Of a stretch of 35,952 nt of DNA, positions 1 to 7,906 are shown piece by piece (the stretch's first letter is position 1; each line of letters starts with the position of its first letter). A program made the position numbers and the translations under genes. Source of the DNA: Verrucomicrobiota bacterium (lineage in GTDB: Bacteria; Chlamydiota; Chlamydiia; Chlamydiales; Rhabdochlamydiaceae); contig JAFEGK010000008.1 in NCBI GenBank assembly GCA_018239985.1, positions 75,827 to 111,778 on the forward strand. Reading direction: 5' to 3'. A model generated the notes under the pieces. The model was not told the DNA's origin, did not search any database, and worked only from the letters and a program-made list of their open reading frames with translations.

Positions 1-17
1 CCCAAAATTTGAATCGA

Positions 18-75
18 AAATCGGCTCAAAAGAACCCGAAAATTGGCTGAAACTGAGTTTGTGGACAGTCTCTTA
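18..75 (+). repeat. Left copy of inverted repeat bounding the window (element end)
   Basis: Seen: this stretch matches the reverse complement of the last 57 bases of the window at about 90% identity with four single-base gaps. The most conserved part is the outer motif TTTGTGGACAGTCTCT. The arrangement looks like the same end of two diverged copies of one mobile element facing inward. No transposase is present inside the window, so the element body would lie outside it. I do not recognise the IS family. Confidence 0.6.
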
Positions 76-99
76 ATAATTGGTATGGACAGTCTCTTA
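63..99 (+). repeat. Direct repeat of element-end motif GGACAGTCTCTTA
   Basis: The 13-base motif occurs at 63-75 and again at 87-99, a 24-base period. The second copy is framed by GGTAT (82-86) and ATACC (99-103), a short dyad. It looks like a nested or duplicated transposon end, or a transposase-binding repeat. Confidence 0.5.
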
Positions 100-128
100 T
101 ACCGAAAAAACCTGAAGAACGGGTATAC

Positions 129-159
129 CTTGCTATAAAATGATATAATTTGTTATAAT
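129..159 (+). promoter_or_regulatory. Candidate promoter before a terminator hairpin
   Basis: A perfect TATAAT lies at 154-159, with TTGCTA at 129-134 as a weak -35 (spacing 19). A second TATAAT-like box starts at 143. A terminator hairpin begins about 20 bases downstream, so any transcript would be very short. The region is AT-rich, so a chance match is possible. Confidence 0.35.
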
Positions 160-177
160 GAGGTCATCCGAAAGGAT

Positions 178-206
178 AAGAGCATTGGAAAAATACTCTT
201 TTTTTT
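178..206 (+). terminator. Candidate rho-independent terminator
   Basis: AAGAGCATT (178-186) can pair with AATACTCTT (192-200) with one mismatch. A run of eight T (199-206) follows. It would stop transcription coming from the element end or from the promoter-like boxes at 129-159. Confidence 0.55.
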
Positions 207-489
207 AACCAACAACGTAAGGTCAATTATGTATTACGATAGCTGGAGGCGGCGCGACCCCTCTCAACAAATTTCATCAACATGTAAACCTTCTTTCCTT
301 CCTTCTTTCACCCTCCTGGGTGGTCTGTTTAGCCTGCTGGGCTAATGATCTTCTATTTTAACTACAGTTTCTAATTCACATTTTTTGGGCATTAATTCGA
401 TTTTGCTGATTTAAAAAATGACCCCATAAACCTAACCAAGGCTTTTCGTCTCTAGGATTGGTTGATAAGTCATTTATATCTAATCGGAT
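207..489. other. Intergenic region with no recognised gene
   Basis: No convincing gene. It holds a pyrimidine tract near 290-311 made of repeated CCTT/CTTT units, and a small dyad TAGCC-TGCTG-GGCTA around 331-345. On the minus strand an open frame without a start codon runs from about 550 to a stop at 376-378. Its translation is protein-like, so it may be the decayed tail of a lost gene. The region also serves as the upstream region of the operon starting at 573. Confidence 0.4.
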
Positions 490-576
490 ATGTCCATAAA
501 AATAGCTAAAAAGTCCGCAGCGAGTTTGTGTCTGCGATGTAAAAAATTTATTTTAATTAAATGGAGTTATTTATGA
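490..576 (+). CDS. Possible 28-residue leader ORF, coupled to the next gene
   Basis: A short frame starts with ATG at 490 and ends with TGA at 574-576. It overlaps the start codon of the next gene as ATGA (573-576). The peptide is basic and contains several Lys and two Cys. No Shine-Dalgarno is visible before it. The exact stop/start overlap is what a translationally coupled leader would show, but a frame this short can arise by chance. Confidence 0.2.
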   Translation: MSIKIAKKSAASLCLRCKKFILIKWSYL

Positions 577-1667
577 TGAAAACTACTTATGACCCGGGAC
601 CGATTTCGATTAAGCAATTGGTTCCAAACAGCGCATCTTACGGAGAAAATAAGAATAAGAAGGCGCTTCAAACTGTGATCAAAAATCACGTTGGGGTGAT
701 TGCCTTGAGCATTGCTGCGATCCAGGCCTTTATCCGGGGGGATATGCCCGATCCGTTGGTTGGGGAAAATGCATGTCAGATCCGCGCTGCCTATTACTGT
801 GCGCAGGCCACCGATAGTGAGAAGATGGAGTCTCTCAAAGAGATCTGCCCAAAATTGGAAGATCTTATGGCGAGAGTCTCCAAGTTAAAAATGCCGGAGA
901 TGGCTTCGGTGGATCAGGTCATTGAAGAGAATGATTTAGATCTTTCACTTCCTCCAGTGGTCGCTCCGATTGTTTTCGGCCATATTTTGACGGTTTCCAA
1001 GCAATCTGAGCTCTCGATTCAAAAAAAGGATCTTTCCCTCAAGGAGGAATGTGATCCAAAAAAATTGGAGGCTGTTTCTAACGGCTATGCTCGCGATTTG
1101 ATCAAACATTCTAGGCGCTCTTTGTCAGCATGGTCAGTGCAATATCTCCGTGATGAAGCAGCTCGATTGAATATGCCAGGACCTGAGAATGTGTTGACAG
1201 ATCACATGGGGCTTCAGACGGCCCCTGCAATGCCCGGAATGAAGGTCCTTTGTGCTGCGATGAAGGCAAACGGGATCATGATCGTTCTTAAAAATCGGAT
1301 CATTGATGAAGAGGGAAAAGATGGGGGACAGATCACCCTTCACTATAGTCCGGACTATCAGGTAGTAACCCCACGCCCACAAGATGTGGGGAGGCCAGCG
1401 ATGATCATCGAAGCGGTTTCCATTTCGTCGCGCGCTGCCGAGCAATTGGAGAAGGAAATCATTGCCGAGGGGATCGAGTCGATCATTTTGGCCAACTTCG
1501 CCGCACACCCGCAGTATGGGGGCAGTTGCAAGTTGAGTGAACCTAAGGCAGATGGGGAGAGGGAAAGGTGGCATGAAATCGCCAAGCGAAGGGGGCTTTG
1601 TGCTGCAAATCCCGATCTTTGCCGGATGTATCACATTTACGCTGGTCGGGTAGGAGGTGTCGCATGA
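573..1667 (+). CDS. Unrecognised protein, first gene of DUF917/oxoprolinase operon
   Basis: I do not recognise this 364-residue protein. It has no signal peptide or membrane segment and looks soluble. An N-terminal helical half (about 30-105, with NHVGVIALSIAAIQAF) precedes a mixed half holding a GGQITLHYSPDY segment and AMIIEAVSISSRAAEQLEKE. I chose the start at 573 because GGAG at 563-566 is six bases upstream; an ATG at 561 would lack a site. It overlaps the next gene as ATGA (1664-1667). Translational coupling to a DUF917 protein and a hydantoinase/oxoprolinase suggests a third component of the same complex or pathway. Function is unknown. Confidence 0.8.
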   Translation: MMKTTYDPGPISIKQLVPNSASYGENKNKKALQTVIKNHVGVIALSIAAIQAFIRGDMPDPLVGENACQIRAAYYCAQATDSEKMESLKEICPKLEDLMARVSKLKMPEMASVDQVIEENDLDLSLPPVVAPIVFGHILTVSKQSELSIQKKDLSLKEECDPKKLEAVSNGYARDLIKHSRRSLSAWSVQYLRDEAARLNMPGPENVLTDHMGLQTAPAMPGMKVLCAAMKANGIMIVLKNRIIDEEGKDGGQITLHYSPDYQVVTPRPQDVGRPAMIIEAVSISSRAAEQLEKEIIAEGIESIILANFAAHPQYGGSCKLSEPKADGERERWHEIAKRRGLCAANPDLCRMYHIYAGRVGGVA

Positions 1668-2689
1668 AATCGGTTGTAAAAGAAGATTTGGAAGCATTGT
1701 CTCTTGGCTGCGCCTTTTTAGGTTCGGGAGGGGGAGGTAATCCAGCGTACGATAGGCTGATTGCTGAACATGCCATCGAAACTTATGGAGATGTGCAGAT
1801 CATTACGATAGAGGAGCTATCTGATGAGGCGATGGTGGTGCCGATGGCTTTCGTCGGAGCACCACTTATTGCGATGGAAAAACTCTCCAGTGGGACGGAA
1901 TTCGATGCGATCCTTCGCCATTTGAATCGGCAGGATATTGTGCTGATGCCCGCAGAAATTGGGGGAGCCAATGGGCTCTGCTGTTTAGCTGTAGCTGCAA
2001 AGTGGGGTCTTCCCGTATTGGATGCCGATTCCCTTGGGCGGGCCTATCCTCAGTTGCAGATGACCTCCTGCAATCTTTTTGGGGTTTCTCCCTCGCCGGC
2101 CTATTTTGCCGATAGCTTAGGCAATTTGGTGGTGATCGAAGCAGAAAGCCCCTATGCACTGGAGCGGATCGGGCGGCATGTCTCGATGAGTATGGGCTCG
2201 AGCTGTGCCGTTGCCCTTTATTTGATGAATGGCAAAGAGGCGCGCGAGGCGGTGATTCCTGGGGCCCTCTCCAATGCCCTATCGATTGGGCGGGCGATTT
2301 TGGAGGGAAGAAGTCAAGGGGTTTCCTTGATTCAGGGGGTGATCACCGAGGTGAGCCAAGCGGTTGTGGAGGGGTTCTTACAAGGATCTGTCAAGATCAA
2401 CGGCGAGCAAAAAGTGGTCGAGGTGCTCTATCAAAACGAATTCTTGATTGCAAGAGAGGGGGAGGAGGTTTTGGCTACTACGCCCGATATTTTGACGATT
2501 GTCGAGCTTGAAAGTGGGACGCCGATTACAAGTGATGCTCTGCGCTATGGCTTGAGAGTAGCGCTTTTGGCTTTGCCAGCACCGGCAATCTGGAAGACAA
2601 CAGAAGGGCTTGCTTTAGTTGGCCCAAAAGTTTTTGGATACAATGTAGAATATAAGGAGATCAGAAATGAAATACACAATCGGAATTGA
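1664..2689 (+). CDS. DUF917 family protein
   Basis: This 341-residue protein matches the DUF917 (COG3535) family, which is normally encoded next to HyuA-type hydantoinase/oxoprolinase genes. Visible features are the glycine-rich N-terminus CAFLGSGGGGNP (about 16-27), the PAEIGGANGL segment, and a C-terminal LALPAPAIWKT. The start at 1664 is fixed by TAGGAGGT (1651-1658) and by ATGA overlap with the upstream gene; a longer frame from 1598 would run deep into that gene. The 3' end overlaps the next gene by 23 bases. The family has no settled activity. The partner gene suggests a role in cleaving a cyclic amide, possibly as a subunit. Confidence 0.88.
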   Translation: MKSVVKEDLEALSLGCAFLGSGGGGNPAYDRLIAEHAIETYGDVQIITIEELSDEAMVVPMAFVGAPLIAMEKLSSGTEFDAILRHLNRQDIVLMPAEIGGANGLCCLAVAAKWGLPVLDADSLGRAYPQLQMTSCNLFGVSPSPAYFADSLGNLVVIEAESPYALERIGRHVSMSMGSSCAVALYLMNGKEAREAVIPGALSNALSIGRAILEGRSQGVSLIQGVITEVSQAVVEGFLQGSVKINGEQKVVEVLYQNEFLIAREGEEVLATTPDILTIVELESGTPITSDALRYGLRVALLALPAPAIWKTTEGLALVGPKVFGYNVEYKEIRNEIHNRN

Positions 2690-4181
2690 TATTGGCGGCA
2701 CCAATACGGACGCCGTTTTGATCGATGAAGAAAAGCGAATCGTCGCTCTGGCTAAAGTGGGCACAACGGAGGATATCGCTTTGGGCTTTGAACAGGTTGT
2801 CAGGAAGTTACTTGCTCGAAAAGTGGGAGTCGAGATCGAGTCGATTATCGTCGGAACTACCCATGCGACCAATGCGATTTTGCAAAGAAAAGAGCTCTAT
2901 CGTGTTGGTGTGATCCGCATCGCGGGGCAGAGGCCGCAGTCGCCACCGCCCTGCTACGGATGGCCAAAAGAGCTCGCTGAAGTTATCCTCTGCGGATATG
3001 CGACGGTTGATGGGGGCTTTGAATGCCATGGGGGGGCTATCCGTAAACTCAACGAAAATCAGCTTCGTGATTCTGCCCAAGAGTTGATTAGAGCAGGGGC
3101 CGAGAGTTTGGCGATCATCGGGGTTTTTTCTCCGATGAATGCCGAGCATGAGCTTGCAGCGGTCAGGATCATTCGGGAGATTAGCCAAATTCCGATCACC
3201 CTTTCTCATCAAATTGGCGGTGTCGGATATATAGAGCGGGAAAATAGCTCGATCCTCAATTCTGCGCTTAAAAAAGTGATGGAGACAGGGTTTGCAAAAC
3301 TCGAGCAAATTTGCCAGAAGCTCGGATTGGATTGCCCCTTGCTCATTACTCAAAATAATGGGAGCAGAATCAGCTTGGAAGAGGCGACTGCGCATCCGAT
3401 CTTGACTATTTCGGCCGGCCCGACCAATTCGTTCGTTGGGGCTAGCAAATTGTCGGGGCTTTTGGATGCGATCATCGTCGATATTGGGGGCACATCGACA
3501 GATATCGGCTTGATTAAAGGGGGCTCGTTTCGCCGGAGTTTGAACATTTCATCAATCGGTGGGGTTAAATTGAACTTTCCGATGCCCGATGTGGTCTCTT
3601 TGGCCATTGGCGGTGGCAGTTTGATCGAGACTTCTCCGATAAAGGTGGGACCCAGAAGTGTCGGTAGGGAAGTCACGACCCGAGCCCAATGCTTTGGAGG
3701 GAGGGAATTGACTTTGACCGATCTTGCAGTTGCTGCCGGTCATTTGCAGATTCCAAATGCGCAAGAGGTCAGAATAGAGAGCCAATCCGCGATGGAGATC
3801 TTGCGCCAGGTGATTGGGACGATTGAAGAGCATATCGGCCTTTTAGATAGTGGCAATCTCCCGATCATCTTAGTTGGCGGCGGGGCTGCCGTGTTTCCGC
3901 GGTCCCTTTTGAGCGATCGGTATCTGGTTCCAGAGAATGCCCAAGTGGCGAATGCTCTTGGTGCGGCCCTCTCTAGAATTGCAGGATCGGTTGATACGAT
4001 TGTGAGTCTGACAGATCAAGAAAAAGCCTTGAGCCAGCTTAGGCATGAGGCAATCGCGGTCGCAATCGCAAAAGGGGCTTTACCGGAAAGCGTCGTTGTG
4101 TCCGATGTGCAGATTATCCCGTATCACTATGTTCCCAACAACATAGCTCGGGTGATCCTCACCGCCCATGGCATAAGGTAA
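2667..4181 (+). CDS. Hydantoinase/oxoprolinase family protein (HyuA-like)
   Basis: This 504-residue protein belongs to the hydantoinase A / 5-oxoprolinase family, which couples ATP hydrolysis to opening of cyclic amides. The N-terminus has the actin-like phosphate-binding motif IGIDIGGTNTDAV (residues 4-16). A second motif, VDIGGTSTDIGLI, marks the hydantoinase A domain in the middle, and VSLAIGGGS follows. The length is that of the short HyuA-like class paired with DUF917, not the long eukaryotic oxoprolinase. A GGAGATCAGAA site at 2656-2666 supports the start, which lies inside the DUF917 gene. It is the last gene of the three-gene operon. The substrate cannot be read from sequence. Confidence 0.88.
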   Translation: MKYTIGIDIGGTNTDAVLIDEEKRIVALAKVGTTEDIALGFEQVVRKLLARKVGVEIESIIVGTTHATNAILQRKELYRVGVIRIAGQRPQSPPPCYGWPKELAEVILCGYATVDGGFECHGGAIRKLNENQLRDSAQELIRAGAESLAIIGVFSPMNAEHELAAVRIIREISQIPITLSHQIGGVGYIERENSSILNSALKKVMETGFAKLEQICQKLGLDCPLLITQNNGSRISLEEATAHPILTISAGPTNSFVGASKLSGLLDAIIVDIGGTSTDIGLIKGGSFRRSLNISSIGGVKLNFPMPDVVSLAIGGGSLIETSPIKVGPRSVGREVTTRAQCFGGRELTLTDLAVAAGHLQIPNAQEVRIESQSAMEILRQVIGTIEEHIGLLDSGNLPIILVGGGAAVFPRSLLSDRYLVPENAQVANALGAALSRIAGSVDTIVSLTDQEKALSQLRHEAIAVAIAKGALPESVVVSDVQIIPYHYVPNNIARVILTAHGIR

Positions 4182-4236
4182 AAAAATTGCCCTATTCCTA
4201 TGGGGTGGGGCTAGACGGCGCGCTTTTCGGCATAGG

Positions 4237-5028
4237 CTATTTTTTTAGCGACTCCCAGAGTTGGGGATGTGGGGTGTTGTGGCCCCCCCCTTTGCCGATT
4301 AAGAGTTGAGTGGTCCCATTGGCGTTGACTTTCTTGAGCTCTTGGTAGTAGAGCTGGTCGTCGCGGTTGGAGAGGGTCTCGTCGGGGTTGTTGAAATAGA
4401 GGGTTACATCGAGCTTTAGCCCCTGCAAATATTTGATTGCGTCAATCGGCTCCATGTCATTGGCTTTATACCTTTTTTCAGCGAGCTCTAGGTCTTTGGA
4501 GGTGCCGCGGAAGGCGATGATTTCACGAACTGATTTGAGGGGGCAATCTAGGATGATGGTCCCTTTTTGGATTGCAGCGAGCATTTGTGCTTTGCCGTTT
4601 TGATCAATTCCGAGTTTTTGCAAGTGGTCGTCGAAACGGGTGGTATTGAGGGCAGCCAGAGTGTTGATAATCGCTCCGCCACCTGCCGAAAAGCCATAAA
4701 GGTCGATTTCTTGATCGCCGTCGATAAGGACTTTTTGTTTGATCACGTACAGAAGGGGGAGCAATTCGTCAATGGTCCCAAAGGTGGTTTTGTCAAAGGT
4801 CATATCTCTTTTGTAAAGATCGTGGTCGGGGAAATTGAAGGTGACGATGGTCTTGTCGGTTTTGACTGTTTGGCTGATTTGGTGGTTGCCGTTCATCCCG
4901 TGGGCCGTGATAATCACTTTGTCAGATTTGCCTGGGATTGCGGTGAAGTTGAGATCGTGCTTAAACGGGTGGTTGGCAACTAGGGTGCTGAAAAAAACTA
5001 AGAAAACTATCAACATTTTTTTCTTCAT
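4237..5028 (-). CDS. Secreted alpha/beta hydrolase
   Basis: This 263-residue protein starts with a clear signal peptide (MKKKMLIVFLVFFSTLVA) and is probably exported. It has an alpha/beta hydrolase layout: a VIITAHGMNGNH oxyanion-side strand (38-49), a nucleophile elbow YGFSAGGG with Ser114, and a late His250 in GGGHNTPH. The acid is probably the Asp of FNNPDET or a neighbour. It resembles small lipase/esterase or peptidase-like hydrolases; the substrate is unknown. Its start overlaps the stop of the upstream barrel-like gene as ATGA, so the two are co-translated. Confidence 0.75.
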   Translation of the reverse strand: MKKKMLIVFLVFFSTLVANHPFKHDLNFTAIPGKSDKVIITAHGMNGNHQISQTVKTDKTIVTFNFPDHDLYKRDMTFDKTTFGTIDELLPLLYVIKQKVLIDGDQEIDLYGFSAGGGAIINTLAALNTTRFDDHLQKLGIDQNGKAQMLAAIQKGTIILDCPLKSVREIIAFRGTSKDLELAEKRYKANDMEPIDAIKYLQGLKLDVTLYFNNPDETLSNRDDQLYYQELKKVNANGTTQLLIGKGGGHNTPHPQLWESLKK

Positions 5029-5891
5029 AATTTGACTCCAATATTGATATCAAAGGATATAAATTTTTTAGATTGATGTCCAAAAAGGTGTTGGACGATT
5101 GGATAGCCAACTCCGAATTGAAAGATGAATCGTTTGGAGGAGATCCAAAGGGAGGGGGTGAGATAGATCACGTTGCCTCCCGAATCGGGGTCGATTTCCC
5201 CTTTGAGTCGGTCCTTCCACGAGTAGATTCCGTCGAATTCGAGCAGGAGCGCATAAATCCATCCACAGGGGCTTGGGAAATATCTTTCTAGGCCAAGTTC
5301 GTAATAGATTTGATCGCCGAACTTAGTTTTGTGGCGGGTTGTGGTCAAAAGTGCTCCATACGAGGTGAAAACCATCCAGTTGACCGTAGAATAGTTAAGT
5401 GTTGTCCCTACAAAAAAACTGACTGATCCATAGCCGGTATTGGGTACTTTGGTCCCAGAACCAGTTGGGAAGGCAATATTGCCCACAAGTGTCGCCTGGG
5501 TGTAGGATACAGCATTTGAGGTGCTATAAAATGCCCATTCCAACTCAGCTGAAAAATCTTCAAGTCCTTTCGAGCGGTCATCATGATCTTTATTCCCTGG
5601 AGAAAAGGGGAAATTGAGAAAGAGAGATAGATCATCTCGGATTCCCCAAACAATTCCTGGGTAAATATCGTTGAGGTAATTGTGTTTTCCGTAGAACCCA
5701 TTTGCAAATAGGTAGAGAGATACATCTCCTTTATCGACGACATTTTGCCCAAACGAGACAAGAGGGCCTGGGCATTGAGAGGTCGGAAGGGAGAAGTTCC
5801 CACATTCGGGCGGCTCTTCTTTTTTGCATTTCTCTTCAGCTGCTAGCATTGTGGATAGGCAGAGGAGTATAGCGAGGTGTTTTCTGGTCAT
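5025..5891 (-). CDS. Predicted outer-membrane beta-barrel protein
   Basis: This 288-residue protein has a short signal peptide (MTRKHLAILLCLSTMLAAEE). A Cys-containing mature N-terminus (CKKEEPPEC) is followed by alternating polar/hydrophobic strands typical of a barrel, ending FDINIGVKL. Segments such as DDLSLFLNFPFSPGN and SVSFFVGTTLNYSTVNWMVF resemble strands. A similar layout is seen in transporter-like outer-membrane proteins of uncharacterised function. It is the first gene of a pair with the secreted hydrolase. The Shine-Dalgarno and start codon lie in a hairpin (5889-5907). Confidence 0.65.
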   Translation of the reverse strand: MTRKHLAILLCLSTMLAAEEKCKKEEPPECGNFSLPTSQCPGPLVSFGQNVVDKGDVSLYLFANGFYGKHNYLNDIYPGIVWGIRDDLSLFLNFPFSPGNKDHDDRSKGLEDFSAELEWAFYSTSNAVSYTQATLVGNIAFPTGSGTKVPNTGYGSVSFFVGTTLNYSTVNWMVFTSYGALLTTTRHKTKFGDQIYYELGLERYFPSPCGWIYALLLEFDGIYSWKDRLKGEIDPDSGGNVIYLTPSLWISSKRFIFQFGVGYPIVQHLFGHQSKKFISFDINIGVKL

Positions 5892-5907
5892 ATTCTCCTA
5901 GAATATG
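5889..5907 (-). promoter_or_regulatory. Hairpin enclosing the RBS and start codon
   Basis: On the minus strand CATATTC-TAGGA-GAATATG forms a 7-base stem with a 5-base loop. The loop carries part of the Shine-Dalgarno and the 3' stem arm contains the ATG of the gene at 5025-5891. Folding would hide the initiation site. Confidence 0.45.
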
Positions 5908-5912
5908 ACAGA

Positions 5913-5940
5913 AATGAGAAAATTCCAATGTTTTCTCATT
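5913..5940. repeat. Perfect 10-base inverted repeat
   Basis: AATGAGAAAA (5913-5922) and TTTTCTCATT (5931-5940) are perfect inverted copies with an 8-base spacer. They lie just upstream of the barrel-like gene and could be an operator or an mRNA leader hairpin. Confidence 0.5.
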
Positions 5941-6032
5941 CAGCCTCGAGGCTAACAAAAAGTTTGTTCGGTGCGCTCACTGGATAATGTTGTTCGCCGC
6001 GAGAAAAATCGCTCTGGGCCATCGGATTGTGT

Positions 6033-6192
6033 GAGCCTGTCCGCAATGTAGAGAAAAAAATCTGGGGAATCTTTCGAGCGCTTTTTTTGGTTTTCTCCTC
6101 GGAAATATTCACGAATATTCCCTCGTCTAAAATCAAAAAAATCTTCTCGAAATCTTCTCCCACCTTTTTTCCTCTACATTACGGATAGGCTC
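6033..6192. mobile_element. MITE-like long imperfect palindrome
   Basis: The outer arms 6033-6053 and 6172-6192 are inverted copies matching at 19 of 21 positions. The centre is AATATTC-AC-GAATATT (6104-6119). The material between is also largely self-complementary, with A/T tracts and TTTCGAG-type blocks in register, so about 160 bases can fold into one long hairpin. There is no coding capacity. The outer ends (TTGCGGACAGGCTC on the minus strand) match the window-end element motif TTGTGGACAGTCTC at 12 of 14 bases. It sits between the stop of the membrane-protein gene (6200) and the barrel-like gene, and could also end transcription. Confidence 0.55.
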
Positions 6193-6199
6193 GTAGACG

Positions 6200-6814
6200 C
6201 TACAGCACTTCTGAAATAAATCCAACAATAAAGCCGATGGCAAAAGCTATCGCAATATTGAGGACAAGGGCTAGGAGCATCGAGCCGAAAAGTTTGCCAT
6301 TCGATATCTTTTTACGCCCCGTTTCCTGCAGATGCTGCTCTTGATACGATTTGACAAATTGGCTCACCAGAAGCCCTGGAATCATCATTGCCATGAATCC
6401 GGGGATGTGTGTCATGAATTTTTCTGGAAGAATGAACGGGAGTGGGATCAAGGCTAGGACAAGGGGAACGGAAATCAAACACTCTTTTAGCTTCTTCCAA
6501 TTGTGGATCGTTTTGAAGTGCAAATAATAAAGAAAAATGGAGGAGAGCAATCCTTGAATAACGACCACAAATAGGGCAAATCCTTTAACATAATCCTCTT
6601 TAAAAATCGCAAAAGGGGAGATCATTATAGAGGCTAGAATCGTGCCGATTAGTCCCGTCCACCGCGCTTTCTTGGCCAATTGAGGATAGCCCATCGCTTT
6701 GTAGTTCTCGCCAACCAGGTAGAACCCCCCTAAATAGCTGCCTAAAAGAGATGCCCATAAAGTCTGTTTAAAAGTGGCGATTGTTGCTTGGTTTTCTGAC
6801 TCTAAGATTTCCAT
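6200..6814 (-). CDS. Multi-pass membrane protein of unknown function
   Basis: I do not recognise this 204-residue protein. It has about five hydrophobic segments: near 19-35, 53-70 (TGLIGTILASIMISPFAIF), 78-98 (FALFVVVIQGLLSSIFLYYL), 113-130, and a C-terminal pair ending IAIAFAIGFIVGFI. Basic loops lie between them. It is the last gene of a minus-strand chain that starts with the SRPBCC gene at 9801, and its start overlaps the SprT-like gene by 13 bases. A general inner-membrane role is all that can be said. Confidence 0.75.
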   Translation of the reverse strand: MEILESENQATIATFKQTLWASLLGSYLGGFYLVGENYKAMGYPQLAKKARWTGLIGTILASIMISPFAIFKEDYVKGFALFVVVIQGLLSSIFLYYLHFKTIHNWKKLKECLISVPLVLALIPLPFILPEKFMTHIPGFMAMMIPGLLVSQFVKSYQEQHLQETGRKKISNGKLFGSMLLALVLNIAIAFAIGFIVGFISEVL

Positions 6815-7893
6815 AGTAATTCTTTTGTCCTATTGGGTTTGCTTGCGGCTACTGCCGCATTGATGTTCAATTTTCTTCCCATCAACTCGCCTAAAGCAGC
6901 TGACGTAGCGCAATGGTTGCCCCTTCGTCTTGTTGACACCAGATGAGGATAGGCCATTTCTTTGGCCATGCAAAGCCTCTCCTCAATGACGATCAGTGCA
7001 TTTCTAACTTCTCGGTTATAGTCTCTCTTTAATGCCTCGATCTTGTTGCAGTAACCTTTGGCCAGGCCGAGGAAAAAGGAATTTTTGGCGATTGCACCTT
7101 TGAGGTTGGCCTGACGTTTGGCGCTTTCCCACATGTTGTCGAGCTCACGATCGAGGACGTCGGCCACGTATTCGGCAATTTCGACATTGACCAAATCCCC
7201 AAGAATTTCGAGGTAGATCCCATCTTTGGCCCGGTTGAAGACAATGCTGACGAAAAAAGTCTCGAGGATTTTTCCAATCGCCCGCATTTTGCCATTTTCC
7301 CTATTCTGCTTAAGGAGCCGTTTTAAGCAGATTTTTTCATCATTTTGGTCAAAATTGCAGTCGAGATTGTGCTTAAGTAGAAGTTGCTGAGATTTGATCA
7401 TTGCGCTTTCAGCCTCGTGCTGATTGTTGCTTGTAGCCAAAGCCATCAGTTTTTGCACTTTGCGCAAAATCGGGCTCTGCTCTACTTCAAAGACCTTTTC
7501 TCCATCTTCTAAGCAGGTGGTTGCTCGGTACACCTCTTCACCCCATCCAAAATGGTGACAGAGAGCTCGGAATTCTGGTCCATGGGCCTGAATGGTCTCG
7601 CCGTGGACAATGAAGGCGATGTAATGACCCAGCTCGTGGCGGATCACATTCTCAAGCTGCTCTTTATTCATCAAACATTCGTGGAAGCCAAGTTCATAGA
7701 AGTTGGGGTCGAAATAACCGAGCATCGTTTTATTGTTGTAGATGACGATATTGATCGGGTAGGAGGCCCGCTGCTTGAAATCGAGGAACCGGTCGCGTCC
7801 CACTTTAAGACCAACTTCTCTAGTCAGAACAACCTTAATAATTTGCTTGATCTGCCCAGTAAAGGAAATAATTTTTTTTGAATAAATGATCAT
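6802..7893 (-). CDS. SprT-like metalloprotease fused to DUF2786
   Basis: This 363-residue protein joins two recognisable parts. The N-terminal half has a zinc-protease motif HELGH (86-90) followed by HGPEF (104-108), the spacing and form of SprT/Wss1-like metallopeptidases that supply the third zinc ligand. Residues about 142-180 (ILRKVQKLMALATSNNQHEAE...) are a typical DUF2786 segment, with a helical C-terminal region after it. SprT-like proteases in other organisms remove DNA-protein crosslinks, which would fit a location directly downstream of a photolyase-related gene. That role is an inference. The gap to the upstream gene is only 13 bases. Confidence 0.72.
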   Translation of the reverse strand: MIIYSKKIISFTGQIKQIIKVVLTREVGLKVGRDRFLDFKQRASYPINIVIYNNKTMLGYFDPNFYELGFHECLMNKEQLENVIRHELGHYIAFIVHGETIQAHGPEFRALCHHFGWGEEVYRATTCLEDGEKVFEVEQSPILRKVQKLMALATSNNQHEAESAMIKSQQLLLKHNLDCNFDQNDEKICLKRLLKQNRENGKMRAIGKILETFFVSIVFNRAKDGIYLEILGDLVNVEIAEYVADVLDRELDNMWESAKRQANLKGAIAKNSFFLGLAKGYCNKIEALKRDYNREVRNALIVIEERLCMAKEMAYPHLVSTRRRGNHCATSAALGELMGRKLNINAAVAASKPNRTKELLWKS

Positions 7894-7906
7894 AGAGCTG
7901 AGAAGA

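Noticed and set aside
290-311. Repeated CCTT/CTTT units that could suggest a repeat array
   Set aside because: A short pyrimidine tract only; no regular repeat-spacer structure. No CRISPR array was seen anywhere in the window.
376-550. Minus-strand open frame with a protein-like translation ending in GLWGHFLNQQNRINAQKM
   Set aside because: No start codon and no recognisable family; possibly a gene remnant but too weak to annotate.
1134-1697. 187-residue minus-strand frame opposite the first operon
   Set aside because: It is antisense to two well-supported, coupled genes and shows no domain.
4182-4236. Possible terminator between the oxoprolinase and hydrolase genes
   Set aside because: C-rich and G-rich blocks can pair only weakly, and no clean stem with a T-run was found.
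5936-6163. 75-residue minus-strand frame between the barrel-like and membrane-protein genes
   Set aside because: It is made mostly of the palindromic element, has low-complexity Lys/Phe content from the A/T tracts and no ribosome binding site.
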